NCBI GenBank assembly: GCA_022616555.1
Contig: JAKEEG010000008.1
Span: 1 to 36,432 of the forward strand
Direction: 5' to 3'
Length of the DNA: 36,432 nt
Source: Ignavibacteriota bacterium
GTDB taxonomy: Bacteria; Bacteroidota; Ignavibacteria; UBA10030
The first letter of the stretch is position 1. Every line of letters begins with the position of its first letter. Both the position numbers and the translations under genes were made by a program. This document shows positions 7,935-16,839 of this stretch, in pieces. The notes beneath the pieces are model-generated. The model had not been told where the DNA came from. It saw nothing but the letters and a program-made list of their open reading frames with translations, and ran no database searches.

Positions 7935-8843
7935 ATGAGCCACACCGCATTTATTTTTCCGGGTCAGGGTTCGCAGTATGTGGGCATGGGGAAGGATCTA
8001 TACGAGCAAAACTCGGAAGCCCATGCGTTATTTGACGGGGCGGATGAGATTGTCGGCGCGCCTCTGAGCAGGATTTGCTTTGAGGGTCCGGACGACGAGC
8101 TGAAGCAAACGAAGAACACGCAGCCGGCGATTTTTTTACACAGCGTCGTGCTGGCGAAATTGTATAAAGGCGCGCAAGCCGCAATGGCGGCGGGGCACTC
8201 GCTTGGTGAATACTCCGCGCTCGTGTACGCGGGAGCGTTGACCTTCGAAGATGGCTTGCGTCTTGTTCGCTTGCGTGGCGAGTTGATGCAGAAAGCCGGT
8301 GTCGAGCAGCCCGGCACGATGGCGGCTGTCATCGGGCTTGAGCCGGACGTTGTGAACAGCGTTTGCGGTGAGGCCTCTGCTGATGGAATTGTGCAAGCGG
8401 CGAATTTTAATAGTCCGGGACAGATTGTGATCTCCGGCTCCGTAACCGGAGTTCGCAAGGCGATGGAGATTGCGAAAACGAGCGGCGCGAAGATGGTGAA
8501 GGAATTGCAAGTGAGCGGAGCATTCCATTCGCCCTTAATGGAATCAGCAGGAGAAGGACTGAAAGCCGCGCTGGACAAAACGGAAATACGCGACGCGGCA
8601 ATTCCGGTGTATGCGAACGTAACGGCGAAGCCAGTGCAGAAATCGAATGAGATTAGAAATTTGCTTTATCAACAGCTCACAAGCGCAGTGCGTTGGCAGG
8701 AATCGGTTGCCAATATGGCTGCGGCTGGAGCGACAATGTTTGTGGAAGTCGGTCCCGGCAAAGTTCTGCAGGGATTAGTGAAGAGGATTAACGGAGGGGT
8801 GGCGACCAAGGGAATTGATAAGTTTGCAGACTTGAATAATTGA
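7935..8843 (+). CDS. fabD: Malonyl-CoA:ACP transacylase
   Basis: Transfers malonyl from CoA to ACP for chain elongation. Signatures: FPGQGSQYVGMG at the N-terminus (residues 6-17), the nucleophile motif GHSLGE (His88, Ser89), QPAIFLHSVV, VSGAFHSPLM with the catalytic His, and VEVGPGKVL near the C-terminus. 302 residues, normal. It lies 6 nt after fabH and 3 nt before fabG, so it is translated from a shared message. Confidence 0.96.
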   Translation: MSHTAFIFPGQGSQYVGMGKDLYEQNSEAHALFDGADEIVGAPLSRICFEGPDDELKQTKNTQPAIFLHSVVLAKLYKGAQAAMAAGHSLGEYSALVYAGALTFEDGLRLVRLRGELMQKAGVEQPGTMAAVIGLEPDVVNSVCGEASADGIVQAANFNSPGQIVISGSVTGVRKAMEIAKTSGAKMVKELQVSGAFHSPLMESAGEGLKAALDKTEIRDAAIPVYANVTAKPVQKSNEIRNLLYQQLTSAVRWQESVANMAAAGATMFVEVGPGKVLQGLVKRINGGVATKGIDKFADLNN

Positions 8844-8846
8844 CCT

Positions 8847-9593
8847 ATGGGTGTGCTACAAGATAAAATTGCGTTAGTCACGGGCGGCTCGCGAGGCATC
8901 GGCAGGTCGGTTGTTCTCGCATTGGCAGAGCAGGGTTGTCACGTGGCGTTTACGTATAAGAGCGCGAGCGCTGCTGCGGACGCGGTTGTGAAGGAAGTGG
9001 CGGCCAAAGGCCGGAAGGCGATGGCAATTCAGTCGGACGCGAAGTCGTTCCAAGAAGCAGCTGGTGCGGTTGACAAAGTGGTGGGAGAGTTTAAGCGACT
9101 TGATGTGCTGGTGAACAACGCGGGCATTACGAAGGACACGCTCTTGCTGCGGATGTCCGAGCAGGACTGGGACGAGGTCATCGACACGAATTTGAAAAGT
9201 GCGTTCAATTTTTCCAAAGCGGCGTGTAAGCAGATGATGGGGCAGCGTGAGGGCAGGATCATCAACATGAGCTCCATAGCGGGCGTCATCGGCAACGCGG
9301 GGCAAACGAACTATGCTGCTGCGAAAGCCGGCATGCTCGGCATGACGAAAACGCTCGCCAAGGAATTGGCATCCCGCAATATCCAGGTCAATGCCATAGC
9401 TCCGGGCTTCGTCGAAACGGACATGACACACAAGCTGACAGACCAGCAGAAAGAAGCGCTCATGGCTGTGGTGCCCATGAAGCGCGTCGCTAAACCCGAA
9501 GAAATCGCCAGTGTAGTCGTATTTCTTGCTTCACCCGCCTCTTCCTACATGACCGGACAGGTCTTGTGTGTGGATGGCGGATTAGTAATGTAG
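8847..9593 (+). CDS. fabG: 3-oxoacyl-ACP reductase
   Basis: NADPH-dependent short-chain dehydrogenase that reduces 3-oxoacyl-ACP. Rossmann motif TGGSRGIG (residues 12-19), NNAG (90-93), and the catalytic set S143, Y156, K160 (YxxxK in NYAAAKAG). The C-terminal [13 protein letters not shown] and [10 protein letters not shown] are typical of FabG. Placement between fabD and acpP removes doubt about its role. 248 residues. The stop (9591-9593) is followed at once by an AT-rich palindrome upstream of acpP. Confidence 0.96.
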   Translation: MGVLQDKIALVTGGSRGIGRSVVLALAEQGCHVAFTYKSASAAADAVVKEVAAKGRKAMAIQSDAKSFQEAAGAVDKVVGEFKRLDVLVNNAGITKDTLLLRMSEQDWDEVIDTNLKSAFNFSKAACKQMMGQREGRIINMSSIAGVIGNAGQTNYAAAKAGMLGMTKTLAKELASRNIQVNAIAPGFVETDMTHKLTDQQKEALMAVVPMKRVAKPEEIASVVVFLASPASSYMTGQVLCVDGGLVM

Positions 9594-9596
9594 AAC

Positions 9597-9646
9597 GTAT
9601 ATTATATACCTTACCCGTTTAACCTATCACCAAAGGAGGCCTGACA
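9597..9646 (+). promoter_or_regulatory. acpP leader with 13-nt AT palindrome
   Basis: GTATATTATATAC (9597-9609) is a perfect odd-centred palindrome starting 4 nt after the fabG stop. It could be a -10-like element or an operator. An AAAGGAGG ribosome site follows at about 9632-9639, well placed for acpP at 9647. Separate transcription of acpP is plausible because ACP is needed in large amounts; this is inference. Confidence 0.35.
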
Positions 9647-9886
9647 ATGGCTGACATTGATGCAAAAGTAAAAGAAATCATCGTCAACAAGCTCGGCGTA
9701 GATGAAGGGCAGATTACCCCCGCCGCGTCGTTCACGAATGACCTCGGCGCGGATTCGCTCGATACGGTTGAGCTCGTGATGGAATTTGAAAAAGCGTTCA
9801 ACATCCAGATTCCCGATGAAGATGCAGAGAAGATTGCCACTGTCGGGGATGCGATTAGCTACGTGAAGTCGAAGTCCGGCAAGTAA
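9647..9886 (+). CDS. acpP: Acyl carrier protein
   Basis: 79-residue acidic carrier that holds growing acyl chains on a 4'-phosphopantetheine arm. The attachment site is Ser37 in [10 protein letters not shown]. Helix pattern and terminal acidic stretch ([19 protein letters not shown]) match AcpP. It has one of the best Shine-Dalgarno sites in the window (AAAGGAGG, 7-8 nt upstream), as expected for a highly expressed gene. A hairpin with a T-run separates it from fabF. Confidence 0.97.
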   Translation: MADIDAKVKEIIVNKLGVDEGQITPAASFTNDLGADSLDTVELVMEFEKAFNIQIPDEDAEKIATVGDAISYVKSKSGK

Positions 9887-9907
9887 GCTGCCGGCGTATC
9901 TATCTGC

Positions 9908-9947
9908 GGAAGGGTTCGCGATGTGAGCCCTTCCATCAGGTTTTTTT
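9908..9947 (+). terminator. Hairpin with T-run between acpP and fabF (terminator or attenuator)
   Basis: GGAAGGGTTC (9908-9917) pairs with GAGCCCTTCC (9925-9934), loop GCGATGT, then 6 nt and T7 (9941-9947). The T-run begins a little late for a strong terminator, so partial termination that favours acpP over fabF is plausible. A GTG at 9923 that would extend fabF lies inside the hairpin. Confidence 0.65.
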
Positions 9948-9967
9948 ATAAACGAAGGGTGGAGACG

Positions 9968-11227
9968 ATGCCGTTCAACGGAGAAAAAAGGCGAGTCGTC
10001 GTAACCGGTATGGGCGTTATTACGCCGCTGGGGATGACACTTGAAGAGTTTTGGAACAACTTACTCGCGGGCAAAAGCGGCGCCGTGCCAATTTCGTATT
10101 TTGACGTTTCGAACTACGATACGAAGTTCGCGTGCGAGGTGAAAGGCTTCGACCCGTTGAAGTACATGGACCGGAAGCTGGCGCAGCGGTGCGACCCGTT
10201 CACGCAGTACGCGCTTGCAGCGGCCGAAATTGCCATCAAAGACGCGGGGCTGAATTTAGAGAAAGAAGACCGCGACCGCATCGGCGTTGTGGTTGGTTCA
10301 GGTATCGGCGGGATGGCGACGTACCACAAGCAGCAGGAGACGATTTGGGAAACGAAGGGCCCGCACCGTATCAGCCCGTTCTTTATTCCGATGATGATCG
10401 CGGACATTGCGCCGGGACGGATTTCAATGCGTCACGGCCTGAAAGGCCCAAACTATTCTACGACATCCGCCTGCGCGACGTCATCGCACGCGATTGGCGA
10501 TGCGGTGATGCTCATCCAGCGCGGCGACGCGAACATTATGCTGACGGGCGGAGCAGAAGCGGCAGTGACGCCGATGGGCATCGGTGGCTTTAACGCGATG
10601 AAGGCGCTTTCTACGCGCAACGATGCGCCGGAGAAAGCAAGCAGGCCGTTCGATAAGAAACGCGACGGGTTTGTGATGGGTGAGGGTGCCGGGATTTTGG
10701 TGCTGGAAGAGTTGAACCATGCAAAAGCGCGGGGCGCGCGCGTTTACGCGGAAATCGGCGGTATCGGATTTACGGCGGACGCGCATCATATTACAGAGCC
10801 TGCCCCGGGTGGCGAAGGCGCGGTGCGCTCGATGCGCATTGCGTTGAAAGACGCCGGATTGAAACCCGAAGACGTGCAGTACGTGAACACGCACGGTACG
10901 TCGACGCCGGTGGGAGATAAGAGCGAAACGGCGGCCATCAAGACGGTATTCGGCGAGCATGCGCGAAAGCTGGCGGTAAATTCAACAAAATCGATGATCG
11001 GGCATTTACTCGGCGCTGCCGGCGCTGTCGAAGCCGTCGCGACGACGATGTCCGTGGTGAACAACAAAGTCCACCCGACGATCAACCAGGAAGAAGCAGA
11101 CCCAGAGTGTGACTTGAATTACATTCCCAACAAGAGCCAGGATTGGAATGTCGAGGCTGCAGTCAGCAACACATTCGGATTTGGAGGACACAACGCCTCC
11201 CTTCTGATAAAGAAATTTCGGGAATGA
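9968..11227 (+). CDS. fabF: 3-oxoacyl-ACP synthase II
   Basis: Elongating condensing enzyme of type II fatty-acid synthesis (acyl-ACP plus malonyl-ACP). Start chosen at ATG 9968 (MPFNGEKRRVVVTG): it has GGTGGAG just upstream and matches the family N-terminus, while the 15 residues from GTG 9923 lie in the upstream hairpin. Signatures: VVVTGMGVITPLG (10-22), nucleophile Cys169 in TTSACATSS, the first catalytic His in YVNTHGTSTPVGD and the second in KSMIGHLLGAAGAVEA, and the C-terminal NTFGFGGHNASLL. 419 residues. rnc follows after 33 nt. Confidence 0.96.
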   Translation: MPFNGEKRRVVVTGMGVITPLGMTLEEFWNNLLAGKSGAVPISYFDVSNYDTKFACEVKGFDPLKYMDRKLAQRCDPFTQYALAAAEIAIKDAGLNLEKEDRDRIGVVVGSGIGGMATYHKQQETIWETKGPHRISPFFIPMMIADIAPGRISMRHGLKGPNYSTTSACATSSHAIGDAVMLIQRGDANIMLTGGAEAAVTPMGIGGFNAMKALSTRNDAPEKASRPFDKKRDGFVMGEGAGILVLEELNHAKARGARVYAEIGGIGFTADAHHITEPAPGGEGAVRSMRIALKDAGLKPEDVQYVNTHGTSTPVGDKSETAAIKTVFGEHARKLAVNSTKSMIGHLLGAAGAVEAVATTMSVVNNKVHPTINQEEADPECDLNYIPNKSQDWNVEAAVSNTFGFGGHNASLLIKKFRE

Positions 11228-11260
11228 TCCCCGAAACGGGAAGGGCGTGAGTACACTTAC

Positions 11261-12070
11261 TTGAGTGACGCGTTTCGAACATTTTGGCGGCGACTTTTCG
11301 GCGGCTCGCGTGTCGACCAACAGGTCGGCGAGCTGTCACAACAACTCGCGCAGGCGCGCGGTACTGGTTTCGACTTCTCCAATTTTGCCAAGACGATCGG
11401 CTATGCGCCGCGCGATTGGCATCTCTTCATCGAATCCCTTCTTCACCGGTCTTACCTTCCGTACGTCAGCACAGGGTGGCAATCGAATGAGCGTTTGGAA
11501 TTCCTCGGCGATGCCGTGCTGAATTTTGCTGTCGCAGAGTATCTTTTCAAAATGTACCCAGAAATGGAGGAAGGCGACCTGACGAAGCTGCGCTCTCGGC
11601 TCGTCAACAGGCGTATTCTTGCGCAACGCGCGCGGGACATCAATATTTCCAGCTTTTTGTTGCTCAGCAGCAGCGCGGCGCAGTCCATTGAAGGCGGCTC
11701 GGAGTCGATTCTTTCCGATGCGTTCGAAGCGGTCGTGGGCGCAATCTACATGGACGGTGGTATGAAGGCCGCTAAGAAATTTGTGCACATGGCGTTGCTT
11801 TCGAACAAAGCTGTCATGGCATCTGTGGTGATGGACGATAACTACAAGAGCGCATTATTGGAGTATACGCAAGGGCGGGGAATGGCAATTCCGCGCTATG
11901 TCACAGTGCGAGAGGAAGGTCCTGACCACGACCGGCGATTCACGGTTGAAGTGCTCTTGGGGTCGGAGCGGTATGGAGTTGGCTCCGGCAAAAGCAAAAA
12001 AGAAGCGGAGCAGGCGGCGGCATCGCAAGCGTTGGAGCGAATACAGCAGAAGCCGTTTGTAACGCATTAA
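11261..12070 (+). CDS. rnc: Ribonuclease III
   Basis: Double-strand-specific endoribonuclease that processes rRNA precursors and structured mRNAs. The signature ERLEFLGDAVLNF (about residues 77-89) carries the metal-binding Glu/Asp, and SDAFEAVVGAIYMDGG is the second acidic site. A C-terminal dsRNA-binding domain follows (NYKSALLEYTQ to EAEQAAASQALERI, about 190-260). The start is TTG at 11261; no in-frame ATG lies upstream of the catalytic domain. The first 35 residues are an extra leader relative to E. coli RNase III. The order fabF-rnc is common in Gram-positive and FCB genomes. Confidence 0.94.
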   Translation: MSDAFRTFWRRLFGGSRVDQQVGELSQQLAQARGTGFDFSNFAKTIGYAPRDWHLFIESLLHRSYLPYVSTGWQSNERLEFLGDAVLNFAVAEYLFKMYPEMEEGDLTKLRSRLVNRRILAQRARDINISSFLLLSSSAAQSIEGGSESILSDAFEAVVGAIYMDGGMKAAKKFVHMALLSNKAVMASVVMDDNYKSALLEYTQGRGMAIPRYVTVREEGPDHDRRFTVEVLLGSERYGVGSGKSKKEAEQAAASQALERIQQKPFVTH

Positions 12071-12077
12071 TTCCTTT

Positions 12078-12128
12078 GGTAGCCTGCGGATAGATAACAA
12101 GAACCGCAACCTAAAGGTTGCAGCTACC
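12078..12128. repeat. GGTAGC/GCTACC palindromic element upstream of gcvP
   Basis: Outer arms GGTAGC (12078-12083) and GCTACC (12123-12128) enclose an inner hairpin GCAACCT/AGGTTGC (12106-12112 with 12115-12121). No T-run follows. The AACCT-AGGTT core resembles the small hairpins at 4312-4367. It lies between rnc and gcvP. Confidence 0.6.
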
Positions 12129-12167
12129 CTATAAGAAAAGATAGACATAGACTGTGTCCAATTATCA

Positions 12168-15068
12168 ATGAATTCTCTTTTAAACGAAAACGGATTTCAA
12201 GCCCGGCATATCGGGCCGAACGAAGAAGAAACGAAGGCAATGCTGCAAGCGATCGGTGCGGCATCGCTCGACCAGCTAATTGATGAGACAGTGCCGGCAA
12301 GCATTCGTCTGAAGAAGCCGCTGGATTTGCCTGAGCCGATGAGCGAATATCGATTCCTGAGAACTATGCGAGAGTTGGCTGGGAAGAACAAACTCTATCG
12401 CTCGTTTTTGGGTCAGGGCTACTACCCATGCGTGACGCCGCCTGTGATTCAACGAAACGTGTTTGAGAATCCGGGTTGGTACACACAATACACGCCCTAT
12501 CAGGCGGAGATCTCACAAGGCAGGCTTCAAGCGCTGCTGAATTTCCAGACGATGGTGATGGATTTGACAGGGATGGAAGTTGCCAACGCATCATTGCTTG
12601 ACGAAGGCACTGCGGCTGGCGAGGCAATGACGATGTTGTACGGAATCGTCAATCGACAGCAAAACGGCTCGCCACGCAACAAGTTTTTTGTGTCGAGTTC
12701 ATGTTTCATCCAGACGATTGAGGTTGTAAAATCAAGAGCGCTGCCATTGGGAATCGAAGTCGTCATTGACGACTGGCAAACAACGAATATCGACAAAAGT
12801 TTCTTCGGCGTGTTGGTGCAATATCCCGCTGAAGACGGGTTGGTATCGGATTACCGCGCTTTTATTGAGAACGCGCATGCTGCGGGGGCGCTGGCAGTGG
12901 TGGCGAGCGATTTGCTCAGCCTCGCACTGTTGACTCCGCCGGGCGAGTTTGGAGCGGATGTGGTGCTGGGTAACTCCCAGCGATTCGGCGTGCCGATGGG
13001 ATATGGCGGGCCGCACGCGGCATTTTTCGCGACGAAAAACGAGCATATCCGCAACATGCCGGGGCGCATCATTGGCGTGTCCATCGACTCGCGGAACACG
13101 ACTGCGTTTAGGATGACGCTCCAAACCCGCGAACAACACATACGCCGCGAAAAAGCGACGTCGAATATCTGCACTGCACAGGCACTACTTGCTATTATGG
13201 CGGGGATGTACGCCGTGTATCATGGTCCCGAGGGGATTAGGCGCATCGCGCAACGAGTTCATTCGCTGGCAAGTGTGTTGGATAAAGAACTCACAGCGAA
13301 GGGTTACAAGCAAACGAACGCAGTGTTTTTCGATACGCTTAAAATAGCAATTGACGATAAAGCATTGGCGCAGAAGATTCATGCTCTGGCGAGCGAAGCA
13401 AAGATAAATTTCCGCCGCATCGACGACACGCATATCGGCATCACGCTGGATGAAGCGACACTGCCGGAAGAAGTTGAAACGATCGGCGGCATTTTTGCTG
13501 GTGCGAAAGGCGGCTCTGTTACTAAAATTGACTGGAAGAAGTCCACAGGAAGCGTTACGCAATTTCCGAAACAATTCCAGCGCACGTCCACATATTTGCA
13601 GCACCCGATTTTCAACCGGTATCATTCCGAGTCGGAAATGATGCGGTACATCAAGAGCCTCGAGAACAAAGACCTCTCGCTCACACATTCCATGATTTCG
13701 CTCGGCTCGTGCACGATGAAGCTCAATGCCGCCGCAGAGCTGATGCCGGTGAGCTTCCCGGAGTTTTCGCAACTGCACCCGTTTGTCCCCGCCGAGCAAG
13801 CTGAAGGCTACAGGCAGGCTTTCACGGAGCTTGAACAGTATTTGTGCAGGATCACGGGGTTTGCTGCCACGTCGTTACAGCCGAACTCCGGCGCGCAGGG
13901 TGAGTTGTCCGGTTTGATGGTGATTCGCGCATATCACCAAGATCGAGGACAGGGGCATCGCAACGTAGCGCTGATACCGTCTTCCGCTCATGGCACGAAT
14001 CCCGCCAGCGCGACGATGGCAGGGATGAAAGTAGTGGTGGTGAACTGCGATGACAGCGGTAACATCGATATTGACGACCTCAAGCTCAAGGCGGAAGCGT
14101 ATAAGGACAACCTTGCGGCTTTCATGGCGACGTACCCATCGACGTTCGGTGTATTTGAAGAACATATCAAAGAAGTGTGCGACATTATCCACAAGCATGG
14201 CGGGCAGGTGTACTTGGACGGCGCAAACATGAACGCGCAGGTCGGGCTGACAAGCCCCGCAAGCGTTGGCGCGGACGTGTGCCATATTAATTTACACAAA
14301 ACGTTTGCGATTCCGCACGGCGGCGGCGGTCCGGGGATGGGTCCGATTTGCGTTGCGGAACACCTTGTGCAATTTCTACCCAATCATCCGGTGGTGAAAA
14401 CCGGCGGGAACAAAGGGATCCCGGCGGTGGCATCTGCGCCGTGGTCGAGCGCGAGCATTCTGTTGATTTCGTACGGCTACATTAAAATGCTGGGCGGACA
14501 GGGAGTAACGGATGCGTCGAGGTACGCCATCCTCAACGCGAATTATCTCAAAGCGAAACTGGAGCCTCTGTATCCCGTGTTGTATCAGGGAAGCAAGAAG
14601 CGCGTGGCGCACGAATTTATCCTCAACACGAAAATTTTTAAGGACATGGCTGGTGTTGAGGTGGAAGACATCGCCAAGCGGCTGATGGACTATGGCTTTC
14701 ACGCGCCGACGGTGTCGTTCCCGGTCGCCGGCACACTGATGATTGAACCGACGGAAAGCGAAGCAAAAGCGGAGCTCGACAGGTTCGTTGAAGCGATGGC
14801 ATCAATCCGGAAAGAAATAGAAGATATAGCTGACGGGAAGGCTGACAAGACAGATAACGTTTTGAAGAACGCCCCGCACACAATGCACGAGTGCGTGGGC
14901 GATGAGTGGAAGCATTCGTATACGCGCGAGCAAGCCGCATTCCCGGCTCCGTATGTGAAGCATAATAAATTCTGGCCGGCCGTAGCGCGCATCAACAATA
15001 CGTACGGCGACAGGAATATTATTTGCGCCTGCCCGCCGATTGAGACGTACGCGGAGGTGTTGTCGTAA
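12168..15068 (+). CDS. gcvP: Glycine dehydrogenase (decarboxylating), P protein, single chain
   Basis: P protein of the glycine cleavage system: PLP-dependent decarboxylation of glycine with transfer of aminomethyl to the lipoyl H protein. The 966 residues are the fused, homodimeric form; many bacteria have two subunits. The N-terminal half begins FQARHIGPNEEE. The C-terminal catalytic half has SLGSCTMKLNAA, PNSGAQGELSGL, SSAHGTNPASA and the PLP lysine K711 in NLHKTFAIPHGGGGPGMGP. The terminal INNTYGDRNIICACPPIE is family-typical. The gcvT and gcvH partners are not in the window. Its 5,10-methylene-THF product feeds the same folate pool as the formimino branch of histidine breakdown; that link is inference. 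Confidence 0.97.
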   Translation: MNSLLNENGFQARHIGPNEEETKAMLQAIGAASLDQLIDETVPASIRLKKPLDLPEPMSEYRFLRTMRELAGKNKLYRSFLGQGYYPCVTPPVIQRNVFENPGWYTQYTPYQAEISQGRLQALLNFQTMVMDLTGMEVANASLLDEGTAAGEAMTMLYGIVNRQQNGSPRNKFFVSSSCFIQTIEVVKSRALPLGIEVVIDDWQTTNIDKSFFGVLVQYPAEDGLVSDYRAFIENAHAAGALAVVASDLLSLALLTPPGEFGADVVLGNSQRFGVPMGYGGPHAAFFATKNEHIRNMPGRIIGVSIDSRNTTAFRMTLQTREQHIRREKATSNICTAQALLAIMAGMYAVYHGPEGIRRIAQRVHSLASVLDKELTAKGYKQTNAVFFDTLKIAIDDKALAQKIHALASEAKINFRRIDDTHIGITLDEATLPEEVETIGGIFAGAKGGSVTKIDWKKSTGSVTQFPKQFQRTSTYLQHPIFNRYHSESEMMRYIKSLENKDLSLTHSMISLGSCTMKLNAAAELMPVSFPEFSQLHPFVPAEQAEGYRQAFTELEQYLCRITGFAATSLQPNSGAQGELSGLMVIRAYHQDRGQGHRNVALIPSSAHGTNPASATMAGMKVVVVNCDDSGNIDIDDLKLKAEAYKDNLAAFMATYPSTFGVFEEHIKEVCDIIHKHGGQVYLDGANMNAQVGLTSPASVGADVCHINLHKTFAIPHGGGGPGMGPICVAEHLVQFLPNHPVVKTGGNKGIPAVASAPWSSASILLISYGYIKMLGGQGVTDASRYAILNANYLKAKLEPLYPVLYQGSKKRVAHEFILNTKIFKDMAGVEVEDIAKRLMDYGFHAPTVSFPVAGTLMIEPTESEAKAELDRFVEAMASIRKEIEDIADGKADKTDNVLKNAPHTMHECVGDEWKHSYTREQAAFPAPYVKHNKFWPAVARINNTYGDRNIICACPPIETYAEVLS

Positions 15069-15069
15069 T

Positions 15070-15480
15070 ATGCCGATACACGACGAACATACCATCAAAC
15101 AGATTTTAGAACAATCCAAGACGATTGCGGTTGTGGGGGCATCTCCAAAGCGATGGCGCGATAGCAACAGCATCGCGCTGTTCCTTGCCAATCGCGGTTA
15201 TACGGTGTATCCGGTAAATCCGCGATACGAAGAGATCGATGGGATGAAATGCTATCCGGAGGTGAAGTCGATTCCGGCGAGCATTGACATAGTGGATGTG
15301 TTTCGGCAATCGTCCGCAGTGCCGGACGTAGTTGAAGACGCGGTCAGCGCCAAGGCGAAAACGCTGTGGCTGCAATTCGGTGTTGTTCATGAGGAGGCGG
15401 CTGATCAAGCAGAGCATGCTGGGATGCAGGTTGTGATGGACAGATGCATTGCGGTGGATTATCGACAACTCGTCCGGTAG
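15070..15480 (+). CDS. CoA-binding domain protein (YccU-like)
   Basis: 136-residue Rossmann-fold CoA-binding protein like E. coli YccU. The start chosen is ATG 15070, 1 nt after the gcvP stop; an in-frame extension lies wholly inside gcvP. Features: TIAVVGASPKRWRDSNSIA (binding loop near the N-terminus), GYTVYPVNPRYEEIDGMKCYP, DIVDVFR, TLWLQFGV and VMDRCIAVDY. All match the family, which occurs as a stand-alone domain of succinyl-CoA synthetase-like fold. The biochemical role is unknown. Its tight coupling to gcvP suggests co-expression, and a terminator follows. Confidence 0.88.
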   Translation: MPIHDEHTIKQILEQSKTIAVVGASPKRWRDSNSIALFLANRGYTVYPVNPRYEEIDGMKCYPEVKSIPASIDIVDVFRQSSAVPDVVEDAVSAKAKTLWLQFGVVHEEAADQAEHAGMQVVMDRCIAVDYRQLVR

Positions 15481-15499
15481 AAAACAGAGAAAATGGCTG

Positions 15500-15532
15500 A
15501 AAAACCCTTCTGCTCAGTGCGGAAGGGTTTTT
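15500..15532 (+). terminator. Rho-independent terminator after the gcvP unit
   Basis: AAAAACCCTTC (15500-15510) pairs with GAAGGGTTTTT (15522-15532); the pairing can extend inward through TGC/GCG with loop TCAGT. The T5 end on the + strand and A5 start make it usable in both directions. It begins 20 nt after the stop of the CoA-binding gene. Confidence 0.85.
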
Positions 15533-15549
15533 GCGTTCGAGAGGCAATT

Positions 15550-16836
15550 ATGAAATTTGTGTTCTGCATGCTGATTCTGCTGGGCATCGTTACTCACGCG
15601 AGAGCGCGAGAATATTCCGATACGCTCCTGACCGTGCGCGCGGTCATGATACAGGGTAATCTAACAACGAAAGACCATGTCATTTTGCGAGAAATGAAGC
15701 TGAAGCCGGGCGAGCTTATCACTGAAGCACTGGTCGACCACGACGAGAAGCGTATCTATAGCCTAGGTTTGTTCAATAAAGTAGAATTGGAAGTAAAGCC
15801 TGAGGGCGAGGAAGCCGATGTGCTCGTGCAAGTCGATGAACGGTGGTACATTTTTCCATATCCGATCATCGGCATCCGGTACAGAGACTTTGACAAATTA
15901 TACTATGGCTTCGGGTTCGTGCACACGAATTTCCGCGGGCGGAACGAGAAGCTCTTCGCTTCGTTCGCCTTCGGATTCGACCGTTGGGTATCATTGACGT
16001 ACAGAAATCCGCGGCTGACGGAGGACGATGTTTCGCTCGGTTTCGAAGCGAAATACGCAAAGCTCCAAAGCTTGAGCGTGGAGACAGACGTCTATGACCA
16101 AACAAACCTCAAGCTGGGCGTGGAAATGGGAAAACGATTGGGCTTGTACACCTCTGTCGGAGGGTGGATTAATTATGATGTGTGGGAGATCTCCGAGCCC
16201 GGGTTGGGCAGGACCGTTTCGGACGACGGGCGTGATGCCTTCATCAGCGTTGGGGGGAATTTCGGCGTCAACACGCGCGATGTGAACGATTACTCGACGA
16301 ACGGCTATTCGTTTGTGCTCTTTGGCAGCAAGCATGGGTTTGGCGAGTCGCCGGTAAATTTCTTCCGGTACGGGTTTGACGCCCGCGGCTACACGCCAAT
16401 ATACGACGATGTTGTTCTGGCAGGTAGGACGTTTGCGAATTTTGCGGGCGGTGGAGAGGTACCCAAGTATCAGCGGGTGTATTTCGGATTTCTGGAGCGC
16501 ATACGCGGATATTTCAAGGATGGGCGGGAAGGCGAGCATATTGCCGGTGGAAGTACTGAGCTGCGGATCCCGCTGTTGATGCCGCGATATTACCAACTGC
16601 CGTTTGAGTTTGTGAAGGAGTTCAGCACACTGCGATACGGATTGTATCTCGGTCTCTTTGCGGACGCGGGCACGGTGTGGTTCCGCGGGCAGGATGTGTT
16701 TCAGCGGCGCTGGTTCAGCGGGTACGGCGCGGGACTGCATTTTCTTCTGCCGTATAGTTTTGTCCTCCGTACAGAATATGCATTGAATATGGAAGGGCGC
16801 GGAGAGTTCGTGTTTGACTTAGGGGCGGCGTTTTAA
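15550..16836 (+). CDS. Omp85-family outer-membrane beta-barrel protein with one POTRA domain
   Basis: 428-residue outer-membrane protein. Start ATG 15550; the 19 residues encoded upstream lie in the terminator. Signal peptide MKFVFCMLILLGIVTHARA. One POTRA domain (about residues 26-106): VRAVMIQGNLTTKDHVILREM, then KRIYSLGLFNKVELEV. The rest is barrel strands with aromatic girdles. IRGY at about 318-321 corresponds to the (V/I)RGF/Y loop-6 motif of Omp85 proteins, and the chain ends in a C-terminal Phe strand (FVFDLGAAF). BamA has five POTRAs and TamA three, so this is a short member; whether it inserts or secretes proteins is unknown. rsmE begins 3 nt later. Confidence 0.82.
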   Translation: MKFVFCMLILLGIVTHARAREYSDTLLTVRAVMIQGNLTTKDHVILREMKLKPGELITEALVDHDEKRIYSLGLFNKVELEVKPEGEEADVLVQVDERWYIFPYPIIGIRYRDFDKLYYGFGFVHTNFRGRNEKLFASFAFGFDRWVSLTYRNPRLTEDDVSLGFEAKYAKLQSLSVETDVYDQTNLKLGVEMGKRLGLYTSVGGWINYDVWEISEPGLGRTVSDDGRDAFISVGGNFGVNTRDVNDYSTNGYSFVLFGSKHGFGESPVNFFRYGFDARGYTPIYDDVVLAGRTFANFAGGGEVPKYQRVYFGFLERIRGYFKDGREGEHIAGGSTELRIPLLMPRYYQLPFEFVKEFSTLRYGLYLGLFADAGTVWFRGQDVFQRRWFSGYGAGLHFLLPYSFVLRTEYALNMEGRGEFVFDLGAAF

Positions 16837-16839
16837 ATA

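Noticed and set aside
9923-9967. GTG start extending fabF by 15 residues
   Set aside because: It lies in a hairpin with T-run; ATG 9968 has a good ribosome site and family N-terminus.
15493-15549. N-terminal extension of the Omp85 gene
   Set aside because: It is encoded by the terminator hairpin; ATG 15550 begins a proper signal peptide.
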